From the NCBI GenBank assembly GCA_033722675.1, contig JAWVYO010000036.1, positions 1-22,259 of the forward strand: DNA of 22,259 nt, given 5' to 3'. This document shows, one piece after another, positions 6,187 to 12,971 of this stretch. The notes beneath the pieces were generated by a model that had not been told where the DNA came from, made no database searches, and saw only the letters and a program-made list of their open reading frames with translations. Numbering within the stretch: the stretch's first letter is position 1; every line of letters starts with the position of its first letter. The DNA is from DATHYU01 sp033722675. GTDB taxonomy: Bacteria; Actinomycetota; Acidimicrobiia; Spongiisociales; UBA11373. The position numbers and the translations under genes were made by a program.

Positions 6187-7494
6187 TTCGAGCCCGAGAA
6201 CCTGCTCCGCGACGGTCCCGGCCGCCTCCGCCCCGATCACGCGGTCGGCGAGGGACCGGAACTTGGTCGTCACGGCGTCGGGCCCCATCGGGGCGTCCGG
6301 ACCGCCGGCGCTCCGATCGACCTCGTCGGTCGCCTCCTCGTCGCCGGCGACCACGGTGACCCGCGCCGGGCGGTCGCCGGGCGTCCTCGCCGTCATCGCG
6401 GGATCCTCGACGACGTCGACCACCGCGGCGACCGCCCGGACCGCCTCGTCGTCCAGGGTGCGGAACTCGTCGGGCCCGGCCCGGCCCCGCACCAGCATCG
6501 AGGCGACCGCCCAGGGCAGGGAGAACTTGGCGCCGAGTTCCGAGGTCGGTCGCCGTTCGTCGAGGGTCGCCGGGAGGTCGTACGTCTCCACGAGCACCCG
6601 ATCGATCCGTCCGGCATCGACCGCGTCCCGGAGGGATTCGGCGGCCTCGATGGCGGGGTGGCCGTACCGGACCGACGGGAAGGGCTTCAGGTAGCCCCGC
6701 GTGCACTCCCACCGGGTACCGAGGTCCTCCAGGAGGAGCTCGGGATCGTGCGTCGGGGACACGATCGAACCGAACACCGTGCCGATCGGATCGCGCTCGG
6801 GAACGACCCCCGCCAGGACGAGATCGGTGGCGAGCACGCCGATCCGGGCACCGTGGCCGGCGTAGGCGTTGCGCACCGACTTCCCCTGGTACCCGTTCTC
6901 GAAGGACGGGACGATCGTCAGGCCCAGCGCGATCGCCATCGCCGCGGCGATCCCGTCGGGGTCGAGGCCGCGCAACCGTGCGACGGCGGCGGCGGCGCCG
7001 ACCGACGGGTAGGTGCCGTGGGGGTGGATGTCGATGCGGAGGCGGCTCGACACGCCGACGCGCGCCGCGACGTCGTACCCCGTGACGAAGGCCGCCAGGA
7101 GGTCCCGGCCCGACGAGCCCACCCGTTCGGCGGTCGCGAGCGCCGCGGGCAGGACGTGCACCGGCATGTGGCCTGCGGGCAGCAGGGGCGTGCCCGGCGG
7201 GTGCACGTGGCCGCTGTCGAAGTCCAGCCACGTGCTCGACGTCCCGTTGACGAGGGCCGCGACGGCGGCGGGAGCCCGCCGGTCCGTGCCGATGATGGTG
7301 GCGGGGCCCGTCCCGGACCCCAGGTCGCCGGCGAGGCGCTGCACCTCCTCCGCCTCGGAGCCGCCCAGGGCGACACCGATCGTGTCGAGCACGACGAGCC
7401 GCGCCGCGGTCAGCGCCTCGGCGGGGATGGACTCGAGGTCGACGGATCCGACCCACTCGGCGAGGGTGGCGAGGGAGGAGTCCGTGCGCGTCAC
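6079..7494 (-). CDS. MmgE/PrpD family protein, paralog A
   Basis: This 471-residue protein has the all-helical N-terminal MmgE/PrpD domain (WLDFDSGHVHPPGTPLLPAG, HMPVHVLPAALATAE, DIHPHGTYPSVGAAAAV) and the C-terminal domain (KPFPSVRYGHPAIEAAE, LGAKFSLPWAVASMLV). The family includes 2-methylcitrate dehydratase, cis-aconitate decarboxylase and iminodisuccinate epimerase, and acts on di- or tricarboxylates; the substrate here is unknown. No citrate-synthase or isocitrate-lyase type genes accompany it, so a methylcitrate cycle role is not supported. GTG 7494 overlaps the stop of paralog B (GTGA), so the pair forms an operon. The C-terminal 36 codons lie opposite the 3' end of pta, an unusually long convergent overlap. 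The low-complexity tail (RGLQGRDLGDGDDVVG) may be a read-through extension after loss of an earlier stop. Confidence 0.88.
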   Translation of the reverse strand: MTRTDSSLATLAEWVGSVDLESIPAEALTAARLVVLDTIGVALGGSEAEEVQRLAGDLGSGTGPATIIGTDRRAPAAVAALVNGTSSTWLDFDSGHVHPPGTPLLPAGHMPVHVLPAALATAERVGSSGRDLLAAFVTGYDVAARVGVSSRLRIDIHPHGTYPSVGAAAAVARLRGLDPDGIAAAMAIALGLTIVPSFENGYQGKSVRNAYAGHGARIGVLATDLVLAGVVPERDPIGTVFGSIVSPTHDPELLLEDLGTRWECTRGYLKPFPSVRYGHPAIEAAESLRDAVDAGRIDRVLVETYDLPATLDERRPTSELGAKFSLPWAVASMLVRGRAGPDEFRTLDDEAVRAVAAVVDVVEDPAMTARTPGDRPARVTVVAGDEEATDEVDRSAGGPDAPMGPDAVTTKFRSLADRVIGAEAAGTVAEQVLGLESVDDVRRLARLLASPESGARGLQGRDLGDGDDVVG

Positions 7495-8816
7495 CAGAGA
7501 TCGGCGACGTCGTCGACGCCGGTGACGTCCCAGAGGGCGTCCAGGAGCGCATGGGCACGGTCCTCGGGGATCGCTCGCGTCGCACATGCGACGAACTTGG
7601 ACCGGAGCGCCTCGTCGGAGACCGGGTCGGCGTCGCCGTGGGGCAGGGACCGCTCGGCCGAGAGGACCGTCCCGTCCCGGAGCCGGATCCGCACCGAGGC
7701 CGGCCGTTCGGTCGGCGTGCGGTCCGTCATCGCGGGGTCCTCCGCGACCTCGACCCGCCTCGCCAGGTCACGGATGCGCGGGTTACCGAGTGCGTCGTCC
7801 TCGAAGGCGGGGATGCCTCCGTCGCCGAGGACGATCTGGGCCGCCACGGAGTGCGGCAGCGAGAACTTGGCGGCCAGGGGGTTGGGTGGGTCCACCTCGG
7901 TCATCGAGGCCGCGAAGTCGAAGGTGTGGACCTCGATGGCCTCGATCTCGTCGGGTTCGAGCGATCGCCCGTCGAGGGCGTCGACCACGGCGTCCACGGC
8001 CGGATGCAGATAGCGGGCCGAGGCGAGGAGTTTCGTGTATCCGAAGCCGATCTCCCATCGGTCGCCGAGGCCCTCCAGGGCCGTCTCCTCGTCCCACGAG
8101 ACGCCCGACAGGCCGCCGAACACGGTCGCGACGCCGTCCCGTTCGCCCGTGAACCCGACGCTCGCCAGCTCGGCGGCGAGGACCCCCGAGGCGGCTCCCG
8201 CCCCGGCGAACACGTTCCGGATCGTGGCTCCCTCGAACGCGGCCGTCCACGACGTGGCGATGGTCAGCGAGGTGGAGGCGTTGAGCGCCTCCCGCACCCC
8301 GTCGGTGTCGAGGCCGCGCAGCAGCGCCGACGTCACGGCGGCGCCCACTGTGGCCCAGGTCCCGTGCGGGTGCATGCCCTGGCGGAGCGTCGTACCGCGT
8401 CCGATCCGGGCGGCCACCTCGTAACCGGCGAGGATCGCCTCGAGGAACCGGGCACCCGACACCGCCCGCCCGGCGCTCGTGGAGATCGCGGCGGGGACGG
8501 CGTGGACGGCGGGATGCCCGCCGGCGAACCGGTTGCCCGCGTCGAAGTCGTGCCACACTCCCGCCGTTCCGTGTACGAGCGCGGCGAGCAGCGGGTCCGC
8601 GGCGAGGTCGGTTCCCAGCAGCGGCGTCGTCGGCGCCGCGGAATCCTCGGCCAGGCGTTCGGCGAGGTCGCGCACCGTCGGGTCCGACATGCCGGCGAGC
8701 GTCACCCCGATCGTGTCCACGAGGGTCTCCCGGGCCCGATCGACGACGTCGTCGGGGACGTCGTCGAGCGTGAGATCGGCGGCGAATGTGGCGACCGTCT
8801 CGGCGAACCCGGCCAT
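7491..8816 (-). CDS. MmgE/PrpD family protein, paralog B
   Basis: This 441-residue protein is a complete MmgE/PrpD-family member: VDTIGVTLAGMSDPTV near the N-terminus, WHDFDAGNRFAGGHPAVHAV, QGMHPHGTWATVGAAVT, SARYLHPAVDAVVDAL and LAAKFSLPHSVAAQIV. Compared with paralogs A and C, the first active-site loop is shorter and reads DAGNRFAGGHPAVH in place of the longer DSGHxHP form, which suggests a different substrate. ATG 8816 has GAGGAG four nt upstream and a possible TAGCGT -10 at 8844-8849. It is the first gene of a two-gene minus-strand operon with paralog A and is divergent from a SnoaL-like gene. The reaction (dehydration, decarboxylation or epimerisation of a carboxylic acid) cannot be decided from sequence alone. 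Confidence 0.88.
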   Translation of the reverse strand: MAGFAETVATFAADLTLDDVPDDVVDRARETLVDTIGVTLAGMSDPTVRDLAERLAEDSAAPTTPLLGTDLAADPLLAALVHGTAGVWHDFDAGNRFAGGHPAVHAVPAAISTSAGRAVSGARFLEAILAGYEVAARIGRGTTLRQGMHPHGTWATVGAAVTSALLRGLDTDGVREALNASTSLTIATSWTAAFEGATIRNVFAGAGAASGVLAAELASVGFTGERDGVATVFGGLSGVSWDEETALEGLGDRWEIGFGYTKLLASARYLHPAVDAVVDALDGRSLEPDEIEAIEVHTFDFAASMTEVDPPNPLAAKFSLPHSVAAQIVLGDGGIPAFEDDALGNPRIRDLARRVEVAEDPAMTDRTPTERPASVRIRLRDGTVLSAERSLPHGDADPVSDEALRSKFVACATRAIPEDRAHALLDALWDVTGVDDVADLW

Positions 8817-8843
8817 GACGCTCCTCTGTCGGCGACGACGCGG

Positions 8844-8849
8844 ACGCTA
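8844..8849 (-). promoter_or_regulatory. Possible -10 box for the MmgE/PrpD A-B operon
   Basis: TAGCGT on the minus strand would start a transcript about 20 nt before the ATG at 8816, leaving room for the GAGGAG Shine-Dalgarno at 8821-8826. No good -35 was found. Confidence 0.3.
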
Positions 8850-8880
8850 CACCATCCCGACGAGCCCGCGCCGGGGTCGG

Positions 8881-8886
8881 TATCCT
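8881..8886 (+). promoter_or_regulatory. Likely -10 box for leaderless SnoaL-like gene
   Basis: TATCCT ends 9 nt before the ATG at 8896 with no Shine-Dalgarno in between, as expected for a leaderless actinobacterial mRNA. Confidence 0.4.
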
Positions 8887-8895
8887 CACCGGACG

Positions 8896-9276
8896 ATGAA
8901 CGATCCCGTCGAGACCGTCCACCGGTTCCTCCGCCTGGTGGAGGCGCGAGACCTCGACGCCGCGTCGGAGCACCTCGCCGACGACGTCCAAATCGTCTTC
9001 CCGGGCGGACGCTCGTTCTCCGACCTCTACGAGCAGGTGGGCTCGTCGGCAGGCCGTTTTCAACAGGTCACCAAGGTGTTCGAGGGGTCCGACGTCGCCC
9101 ACGACGGTGACGACACGATCGTCTACGTCTTCGGGACGCTCCGAGGCGCGGCGCTGGACGGCACCTCGTTCGAGGGTGTCCGGTTCATCGATCGGTTCGT
9201 CCTCCGCGGGGGACGCATCGTGGACCAGCGGGTGTGGAACGACATGGCCGAGTCCGGGGTCCTCGACCGCGGCTGA
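8896..9276 (+). CDS. SnoaL-like / NTF2-fold protein
   Basis: This 126-residue protein fits the nuclear-transport-factor-2/SnoaL fold: an N-terminal helix pair (VETVHRFLRLVEARDLDAAS), then EHLADDVQIVFPGG, and C-terminal strands FEGVRFIDRFVLRGG and IVDQRVWNDMAE. These small proteins act as isomerases, cyclases or hydratases, or bind ligands; the typical length is 120-140 residues and this copy is intact. ATG 8896 begins right at the first helix and follows a TATCCT -10 box by 9 nt. It is divergent from the MmgE/PrpD pair, and its stop is 3 bp from the convergent MFS gene's stop. It resembles the frameshifted gene at 275-696 in fold only. No specific substrate can be named. Confidence 0.82.
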   Translation: MNDPVETVHRFLRLVEARDLDAASEHLADDVQIVFPGGRSFSDLYEQVGSSAGRFQQVTKVFEGSDVAHDGDDTIVYVFGTLRGAALDGTSFEGVRFIDRFVLRGGRIVDQRVWNDMAESGVLDRG

Positions 9277-9279
9277 GCA

Positions 9280-10443
9280 TCACCGCGACGCGACCCGCCA
9301 TCGGAGCGCGACCGCTGCGGCGATCAGGTAGGTGGCGATCGCCGCGAGCCACGAGGTCGTATACGAGCCGGTCGTGTCGGCGAGCGCCCCGAAGGCGTAC
9401 GGTCCGACCGCACCGGCGGCCAGCGTCACGAACATCATGAGTCCCGACGCGCGCCCCGTCGCCGATGGTCCGATGATGCGGATCACCGCGACGTTCGCCA
9501 CCGCGTTCCACGACTCGGCGCTGGCACCGAGGAGCGCTGCGCCGACCCACAGCAGCCACCCGCCCGCGCCCTCCGCCAGCGCGACGAGCGCGACGGCGAG
9601 CGCCGCCGTCGCGGCGAGCGCGGTGGCGGGCGAGGCCACACGCCCGGCACGTTCGGTCGCCCGCGCCCACACCACCCGGCCGATCGTGGACGTCGCGGCG
9701 ACCACGACGGCGACGAGCCCTGCCGAGGCCAACGAGAACCCGAGGGCTTCGCTGGCGTAGAGGGGGAGGAAGCCGAAGACGGACTGGATCGCCGCACCCA
9801 TCAGGCCGGTCACCACGAAGAACCGGACGAGCGGTCCGCGCTGCCGCCGGTCGAGGGAGGGGACCGACCGCAGCGTCCGGCGTTCCGGGTCGCGGGGGAC
9901 GGCGGCCGCCAGCAGGAGCGCACCGCTGACGGGCACGATCACCACGACGGCCACGGCGCCCCGCCAGGACCAGACACCGGCGAGCGCCGGGAGGATCGCG
10001 CCGGCCAGCAGCACCCCGAACTGGCCTCCCGACTGCTTGACGCCCAGGAGGGTGCCGCGCCGCCCTTCGGGGACGAGGTCGGCGATGAGTTTGTTCGTGG
10101 CGGGGTTGCCTGCGGCCATCCCGGCGCCCGTGAAGGCGACGGCGACGCCGACGAGCCACGCGTTCGGGGCCGTCGCGATGAGGAGGATGCCGAGTGCCGC
10201 CGCCGCGAACCTCGCGAGGAGTGCCCTGCGGCCGCCGAAGGCGTCGGCGAGTCGCCCGGCGAGCGGAGCGCTCAGGGCGATGGCCGCCAGGTATCCGGTG
10301 AGGACGAGTCCGAACCCGGTCCTGCTGAGCCCGAACTCGGCGCGGACCTGGGTCGAGAGGACGGGCAAGGCGGCCCGTAGCAACCCACCGAGGATCATGG
10401 CCAGGGTGACGGCCGCCCCGAGGCCGAGGTTCGAGCGTTTCAC
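9280..10443 (-). CDS. MFS transporter (12 TM)
   Basis: This 387-residue integral membrane protein of the major facilitator superfamily has about twelve hydrophobic segments. The loop between TM2 and TM3 carries the MFS motif A form GRLADAFGGRRALL, and a charged cytoplasmic loop (RDPERRTLRSVPSLDRRQRG) separates the two six-helix halves. The translation start is GTG 10443, with no strong Shine-Dalgarno visible. It is the only transporter in the window, so it may import the sulfonate or carboxylate handled by the surrounding enzymes. Known sulfoacetate uptake in Cupriavidus uses an MFS protein (SauU), but this similarity is only at superfamily level. It could equally export a product. It is divergent from MmgE/PrpD paralog C across 189 bp. 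Confidence 0.88.
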   Translation of the reverse strand: MKRSNLGLGAAVTLAMILGGLLRAALPVLSTQVRAEFGLSRTGFGLVLTGYLAAIALSAPLAGRLADAFGGRRALLARFAAAALGILLIATAPNAWLVGVAVAFTGAGMAAGNPATNKLIADLVPEGRRGTLLGVKQSGGQFGVLLAGAILPALAGVWSWRGAVAVVVIVPVSGALLLAAAVPRDPERRTLRSVPSLDRRQRGPLVRFFVVTGLMGAAIQSVFGFLPLYASEALGFSLASAGLVAVVVAATSTIGRVVWARATERAGRVASPATALAATAALAVALVALAEGAGGWLLWVGAALLGASAESWNAVANVAVIRIIGPSATGRASGLMMFVTLAAGAVGPYAFGALADTTGSYTTSWLAAIATYLIAAAVALRWRVASR

Positions 10444-10632
10444 GAGCGGGTGTCACCGCCGCCCGGGACGCCGGCGGCGGCGCGGTGTCGGCGCCACGGC
10501 GGTGCGGGACCAGGGCGGGTGCGCATCGGGTCACGATCCCACATCGATGGCGATGCGTCGATCCCGGGGCCCGGACGGGGATGGGACGGAGCGGGTAGCG
10601 TGGCGGCGGCGCCACCCCGAGGAGTGCAGACC
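10444..10632. promoter_or_regulatory. Divergent intergenic region between MFS gene and MmgE/PrpD C
   Basis: This 189-bp spacer must hold promoters for both directions. An imperfect inverted repeat, CACCGCCGCC (10454-10463) facing GGCGGCGCGGTG (10476-10487) with a 2-nt bulge, could be an operator or mRNA hairpin. GAGGAG at 10619-10624 is a good Shine-Dalgarno 8 nt before GTG 10633, and TAGCGT at 10596-10601 is a possible -10. No coding sequence is evident. Confidence 0.3.
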
Positions 10633-11994
10633 GTGACGATCGCGGCCCGGCGATCGATGATCGACTTCGTGATGCATGCGCGGCTCGACACGGTGCCCGA
10701 CGACGTGCTCGCCGATGCCCGACGCTCGCTCATGGATTCGATCGCCTGCCAGGTCGCCGGTGCGGCCGTGGAGCCGGTCCGCAGGTTGGCCCGGGCGCGC
10801 GTGGGCGGGTCGTCGCCGGTGCTGGGCCTACCCCAGCGGGTCCCCGCGCCGGCTGCGGCGTTCGTCGGAGGGGTCGCCGCCACCTGGCACGACCTCGACA
10901 GCGGGCACCGGCATCCGAGTGACGATCCTCCGGTCCCGGGCGGCCACACGCCGGTGCACGTCATCCCGGTCCTGCTGGCGCTCGGCGAGCCGCGGGGGAT
11001 GGGGGGCGAGGCGTTCTTCAGGGCCTACCTCGTGACGTACGAGTTCGGAGCACGGCTCGCCGTGGCGTCGGCGCTTCGTGACGGCCTGCACACCCACGGG
11101 GTCCACGCCACCGTGGCGGCGGCGGCCGCGGCGGTGCTCGCCACCGGGGGGGACCGCGACCTCCTCGAGCGCGCCATCGACCTGGGCGCCGGGCTGAACG
11201 TGATGCCGTCGATGCGCACGCCCCTGGAGGGCGGGACGGTGCGCAACGCCTTCGCCGGCGTCGGGGCGATGCACGGCGTCCTGGCCGAGCGCCTGGCGAG
11301 ATCCGGTGTGACCCCGGAGGCCGCGTCGATGACGTCTGTGTATCGGGGGATCGCGGCCGGCGGGTTCGACGCGGAGGCGTTGGTCGAGGGGCTGGGCTCG
11401 CACTGGGAGACCGCGCTGGGCTACTACAAGGTCCACGCCTGTTGCCGGTGGAACCATCCGGCACTCGACGCCCTCGAGGAGCTGCGTGGTCGGCGGGACC
11501 TGGATCCCGACGCCATCGAGGACATTCGTGTCCGGACCTTCGCGTTCGCGGCGCAGATGGACGACCGCGATCCCTCCTCCGACCTCGGGGCGAAGTTCTC
11601 GCTGCCGTGGTCGATCGCCTCGTACCTCGTGCTGGGCTCGACGGGCCCCGTCGGCTACACCGTGGAGGCCCTCGCCGACGACCGCATCCGGCGGCTGGCG
11701 CGACGGGTGGAGGTGGTCGAGGAGCCCGCGTACAGCGCCCAGCTGCCGGCGCGGCGTCCGACGACGGTCGAGGTGCGGCTCGCCGACGGCGAGCTGGAGG
11801 CGGCGTCCGTCCTGGGGAGCCTCGGTGACCCGGGCAACCGCTTCCCCGACGAGCGGATGGACGAGAAGTACCTCGAGCTCGTCGGTGACGTCGTGGGCGC
11901 CGATGCCGCGCGCCGCTCGCACGAGATGCTGGCCGCGATCGAGACGGTGGGCGACATCGGTTCGCTCGTGGCCGAACTCCGGACGACGCGATGA
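10633..11994 (+). CDS. MmgE/PrpD family protein, paralog C
   Basis: This 453-residue third MmgE/PrpD-family member has the landmarks MDSIACQVAGAAVEPVRR, TWHDLDSGHRHPSDDPPVPG, GHTPVHVIPVLLAL, GLHTHGVHATVAAAAAA, VHACCRWNHPALDALEEL and LGAKFSLPWSIASYLV. The HACCRW segment resembles the CCRY motif of PrpD-type dehydratases more than paralogs A and B do. GTG 10633 is preferred to the later ATG because GAGGAG lies 8 nt upstream. It shares ATGA with the downstream SDR gene, so the two are coupled and probably act on the same compound. The family reactions are dehydration, decarboxylation or epimerisation of carboxylates; the exact substrate is unknown. It lies directly upstream of the xsc operon and may feed it. 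Confidence 0.88.
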   Translation: MTIAARRSMIDFVMHARLDTVPDDVLADARRSLMDSIACQVAGAAVEPVRRLARARVGGSSPVLGLPQRVPAPAAAFVGGVAATWHDLDSGHRHPSDDPPVPGGHTPVHVIPVLLALGEPRGMGGEAFFRAYLVTYEFGARLAVASALRDGLHTHGVHATVAAAAAAVLATGGDRDLLERAIDLGAGLNVMPSMRTPLEGGTVRNAFAGVGAMHGVLAERLARSGVTPEAASMTSVYRGIAAGGFDAEALVEGLGSHWETALGYYKVHACCRWNHPALDALEELRGRRDLDPDAIEDIRVRTFAFAAQMDDRDPSSDLGAKFSLPWSIASYLVLGSTGPVGYTVEALADDRIRRLARRVEVVEEPAYSAQLPARRPTTVEVRLADGELEAASVLGSLGDPGNRFPDERMDEKYLELVGDVVGADAARRSHEMLAAIETVGDIGSLVAELRTTR

Positions 11995-12737
11995 CCGAGT
12001 GGGCCGTCGTCGCCGGGGCCTCTGGTGCGCTCGGTCGGGGGATCGTGGCCCGATTGTCCGAGCGCGGCCTCGGGATCGTCGCGGTGGGGAGGACGGAGGC
12101 GAGCCTCGCCGAGGTCGCCGCATCGGTCGCCGATGCCCGGGTGTGCGTCGCCGACATCACCACCGACGAGGGTCAGGAGGCGGTCGCGGCCGCCGTGCCG
12201 GGGCCGGTGCGCATGGTGGTCAACTCGGCGGCGGCGCCCATGGGGGGCGGGATCCTCGAGGTCCCCCCCGAGACCCTGGTGCGGGCGGTCGACGTCAAGG
12301 TGAACGGCACGCTCCGGCTGGTGCGGGCGACCCACGACGCCCTCACCGAGGACGCCAGGATCGTGGCGATCGGCGGCAACCTCGGGTACGACCCGATCCC
12401 GGAGGCGGCCACGGCCGGCGTCGGCAACGCGGCGCTCGCCAACGCCATGCGGCAGCTGAGCCGGGCGCTGGGCTCGCGGGGCGTCACGGTGAACGTCGTC
12501 GCGCCGGGCCCGGTGTGGACCGAGCGTCTTCGCACGTTGCTGCGCGACGCCGCCGCCGAGCGGGGTGTCGACGAGCAGGTGGTCGTCGAGGAGTTCGAGG
12601 ATCGCTCGCCGATCGGCCACCTCACCACGATCGACGAGGTCGCCTGGGCGGTCGCACTGCTGGCCGACCCCGAGGCTCGGGCCATCGCCGGCAACACGCT
12701 GATCCTCGACGCCGGGCAGCGCACCTTCCTGCTCTGA
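11991..12737 (+). CDS. Atypical short-chain dehydrogenase/reductase lacking the Ser-Tyr-Lys triad
   Basis: This 248-residue SDR-fold protein has an N-terminal dinucleotide motif VVAGASGALGRGIVARL (variant of TGxxxGxG) and, at the C-terminal part, VNVVAPGPVWTERL and a typical end IAGNTLILDAGQ. The catalytic residues are not where expected: aligning NAALANAM with the usual KAALNALT places Asn146 at the Lys, Ala142 at the Tyr and Gly129 at the Ser position. The NNAG motif is NSAA. The fold and length are normal, so it is not truncated; it may bind a nucleotide without classical oxidoreduction or use another residue, such as nearby Tyr133. ATG 11991 overlaps the MmgE/PrpD C stop. It is the last gene before the spacer that holds the xsc promoter. 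Confidence 0.85.
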   Translation: MTEWAVVAGASGALGRGIVARLSERGLGIVAVGRTEASLAEVAASVADARVCVADITTDEGQEAVAAAVPGPVRMVVNSAAAPMGGGILEVPPETLVRAVDVKVNGTLRLVRATHDALTEDARIVAIGGNLGYDPIPEAATAGVGNAALANAMRQLSRALGSRGVTVNVVAPGPVWTERLRTLLRDAAAERGVDEQVVVEEFEDRSPIGHLTTIDEVAWAVALLADPEARAIAGNTLILDAGQRTFLL

Positions 12738-12743
12738 CCGTCC

Positions 12744-12811
12744 GCCTCCTCCGACCCCCGGCCTCCTCCGACCCCCCGCCTCCTGCGACCGGCCGCCTTT
12801 TCCGACCGGCC
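12744..12811. repeat. Four tandem copies of a 17-bp unit
   Basis: Exact 17-bp period with starts at 12744, 12761, 12778 and 12795. Units 1 and 2 are GCCTCCTCCGACCCCC plus one differing base; units 3 and 4 drift to GCCTCCTGCGACCGGCC and GCCTTTTCCGACCGGCC. The array begins 6 bp after the SDR stop and ends about 40 bp before the -35 of the xsc promoter. It may be an operator array, or a decayed simple repeat with no function. Confidence 0.75.
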
Positions 12812-12852
12812 GTCCGTGCCACGTCGCCCGATCCGGCCACCCGACCGCGCGA

Positions 12853-12882
12853 TTGACGATCCCCGCTCCGATCTCGTAGTGT
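12853..12882 (+). promoter_or_regulatory. Sigma70-like promoter of the xsc operon
   Basis: TTGACG (12853-12858), an 18-bp spacer and TAGTGT (12877-12882) fit the actinobacterial housekeeping consensus. The start would be near 12889, leaving an mRNA leader of about 80 nt. The remaining leader (12890-12956) shows no clear riboswitch; GGTCG occurs twice (12897, 12912), which is weak evidence for an operator. Confidence 0.5.
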
Positions 12883-12956
12883 CGGTCTCACCATACGGTC
12901 GCCTGTCCGCTGGTCGGTCATTGGAAGAGACCGGGCGGGGCGGCCGGGACGTGCCC

Positions 12957-12962
12957 AGGAGG
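12957..12962 (+). promoter_or_regulatory. Ribosome binding site of xsc
   Basis: AGGAGG ends 9 nt before ATG 12972 and 18 nt before the in-frame ATG 12981. It therefore fixes the start at 12972 and excludes longer upstream readings. It is one of the strongest Shine-Dalgarno sites in the window. Confidence 0.7.
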
Positions 12963-12971
12963 TCGGATCGA

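Noticed and set aside
6079..11994. MmgE/PrpD genes as a methylcitrate cycle
   Set aside because: There is no methylcitrate synthase or methylisocitrate lyase, and three divergent copies do not fit that pathway.
12744..12811. 17-bp repeats as a CRISPR array
   Set aside because: The units abut with no spacers and diverge progressively; no cas genes are present.
12816..12971. N-terminal extension of Xsc from an upstream start
   Set aside because: It is arginine-rich without family similarity, would cover the promoter, and a perfect AGGAGG precedes ATG 12972.
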